17,065 bases of DNA, taken from Cochliopodium minus (taxonomy: Eukaryota > Discosea > Himatismenida > Cochliopodiidae). Positions 16,192 to 17,065 of the stretch are shown piece by piece. Below the pieces are notes generated by a model that saw only the letters and a list, made by a program, of their open reading frames with translations, was not told the origin of the DNA and did not search any database. A program made the position numbers and the translations under genes. Location: positions 1 to 17,065 of the forward strand of contig JAMYWO010000571.1 of NCBI GenBank assembly GCA_024220525.1. The letters are read 5' to 3'. Numbering within the stretch: position 1 is the stretch's first letter; each line of letters opens with the position of its first letter.

Positions 16192-17065
16192 ATTAATTTG
16201 TTTTTTGTTAATTTTATTCAAAATAGTCTTTTATATTACGACCAAGTCATCGAATAACGATATTCCATTCACTAATTCCAATTTACAATTTGGTTGTTAA
16301 TAAATTTAATATTCATCAATAACACTTCTTTCATATTTCTATTTTATATATTAAACATGAATATATCTTTGTCATTCATGATTATTATTTGCTTAAATCA
16401 AAGAAAATGTTCATTTCATTTAGTAAGTGAATGCAAAGGGAGCAAACTTCAAATCATATTTTTTTATCATAAAAAAGATAATAAAAAAAGATGTGGGATG
16501 ATCAAATATTGTTTTATATTAGTTGATAAATAGAATGGCATATAATTTTTGTGATTTTTATTGACAATTTTAATTATTATTCAGATTTGGGAAGATAGAA
16601 ATAGAGCAAGAATTGTCAACAAACTCGAGTATCTAGATATTATCCAAAAGTAGGACTGTAGAAAGGTGGAGAGATGGAAGGTGGTTATTTAAATTATAAG
16701 CCCTGTATATGGATCCAAATGCACAGGCAACAATCTCAGCACTTACACTATTGATAATCTTCTTTTTTAGAGTGTTGATTTAAAAGGAAGAATAATAATT
16801 GGTGTATTAAAGGGGAGTAGATCCAATAGATTTTCTTACATCAAAATTAAATAGATAGAAACCAATAAAATAATTTCAAAACAAAAAAACAATGATGAAA
16901 AATCTCGGTTGAAAAAAAAATTAATTTGACAGAATCAGTTGTTTGAAACAGAAATGTTGATCACAAGAGATTCCTCAATTTTTGAAAAGGGTTGGGTTGT
17001 GGTTTTTTACCTGGCAACACTTTTTAACGAGAGCTTTTTTTTTTTTTTATAAGTTAATGACCATA
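16192..17065. other. AT-rich downstream region, no firm gene
   Basis: The region follows the stop of the kinase-LRR gene (AATAAATTAA overlaps the stop and could serve in 3' end formation). Apart from the weak two-exon candidate at 16357-16653 it holds a GC-richer patch at 16655-16740, with no open frame longer than about 40 codons, and a T-run at 17034-17050. No RNA gene was recognised. Confidence 0.5.
16357..16653 (+). CDS. Possible tiny two-exon gene, unknown
   Basis: ATG 16357 starts MNISLSFMIIICLNQRKCSF, a hydrophobic N-terminus that could be a signal peptide. Unspliced, the frame runs to 16533 (58 residues, five cysteines). A consensus donor gtaagt at 16423 and acceptor ttattattcag ending at 16584, both phase 0, would instead join 22 codons to IWEDRNRARIVNKLEYLDII, ending at TAG 16653 (about 44 residues). 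The second exon composition looks coding. Neither form matches a family I know, and the match of two splice sites in short ORFs can be chance. Confidence 0.22.

Noticed and set aside
1-17065. tRNA, rRNA or other structured RNA genes
   Set aside because: No T-arm (GGTTCRANNC-like) with matching A-box or conserved rRNA segment was seen by eye on either strand.

Overview
The window reads as nuclear DNA of a very AT-rich, intron-bearing protist. Coding islands of higher GC sit in A/T-homopolymer-rich DNA. Introns are GT-AG, 121 to about 410 nt, with T-rich acceptors. Domain content is SPRY, RCC1, ankyrin, RING/TRAF zinc finger, kinase plus NLR-type LRRs, RRM, and a Maverick-like DNA polymerase remnant. 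This suits amoeboid lineages (amoebozoan, heterolobosean, anaeramoebid or foraminiferan type), but I cannot name the organism from the sequence. TAA, TAG and TGA all behave as stops.

Layout. 1-2477 (minus): a four-exon gene with two SPRY domains, running off the left edge. 2550-3095 (plus): a frameshifted RCC1-repeat remnant. 3097-4139: AT-rich, no gene. 4140-4660 (plus): a decayed ankyrin-repeat remnant. 4670-5070 (minus): remnant of the region preceding a Maverick/Polinton-type DNA polymerase B. 5073-6270: further coding fragments, including a Cys-rich minus-strand remnant. 6270-7690: mostly empty, with one open plus-strand island and a hairpin. 7698-8126 (minus): an unrecognised ORF over out-of-phase tandem repeats. 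8421-9696 (minus): a two-exon coiled-coil/RING/TRAF-zinc-finger gene. 9776-10552: a 12-copy repeat array just upstream of that gene. 10690-11812: inverted and direct copies of a MITE-like repeat. 11814-12502 (plus): a 5'-broken RRM gene fragment with an internal duplication. 12543-16191 (plus): a large kinase-LRR gene split by a one-base frame change. 16192-17065: AT-rich tail with one weak small two-exon candidate.

The most unusual item is the array at 9776-10552. Read on the minus strand, each 65-73 bp unit is a complete candidate intron of 62-70 nt, starting GTAAGT and ending in a T-run plus GGATAG or GAATAG. Neighbouring introns are separated by exactly three bases in 11 of 12 copies. Those three bases are the most variable part of an otherwise well conserved repeat: seven different triplets among 11 copies, flanked by invariant splice-site hexamers. 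This looks like a tandem array of single-codon microexons leading into the RING/TRAF gene. Transcript data are needed to confirm it.

The intact or nearly intact genes (tandem SPRY, RING/TRAF, kinase-LRR) have domain types used in ubiquitin signalling and innate-type recognition. There is no operon logic, and joint function is only a guess. The remaining coding matter is decayed members of expanded repeat-protein families mixed with mobile-element debris, as in a fast-evolving, possibly subtelomeric, accessory region.
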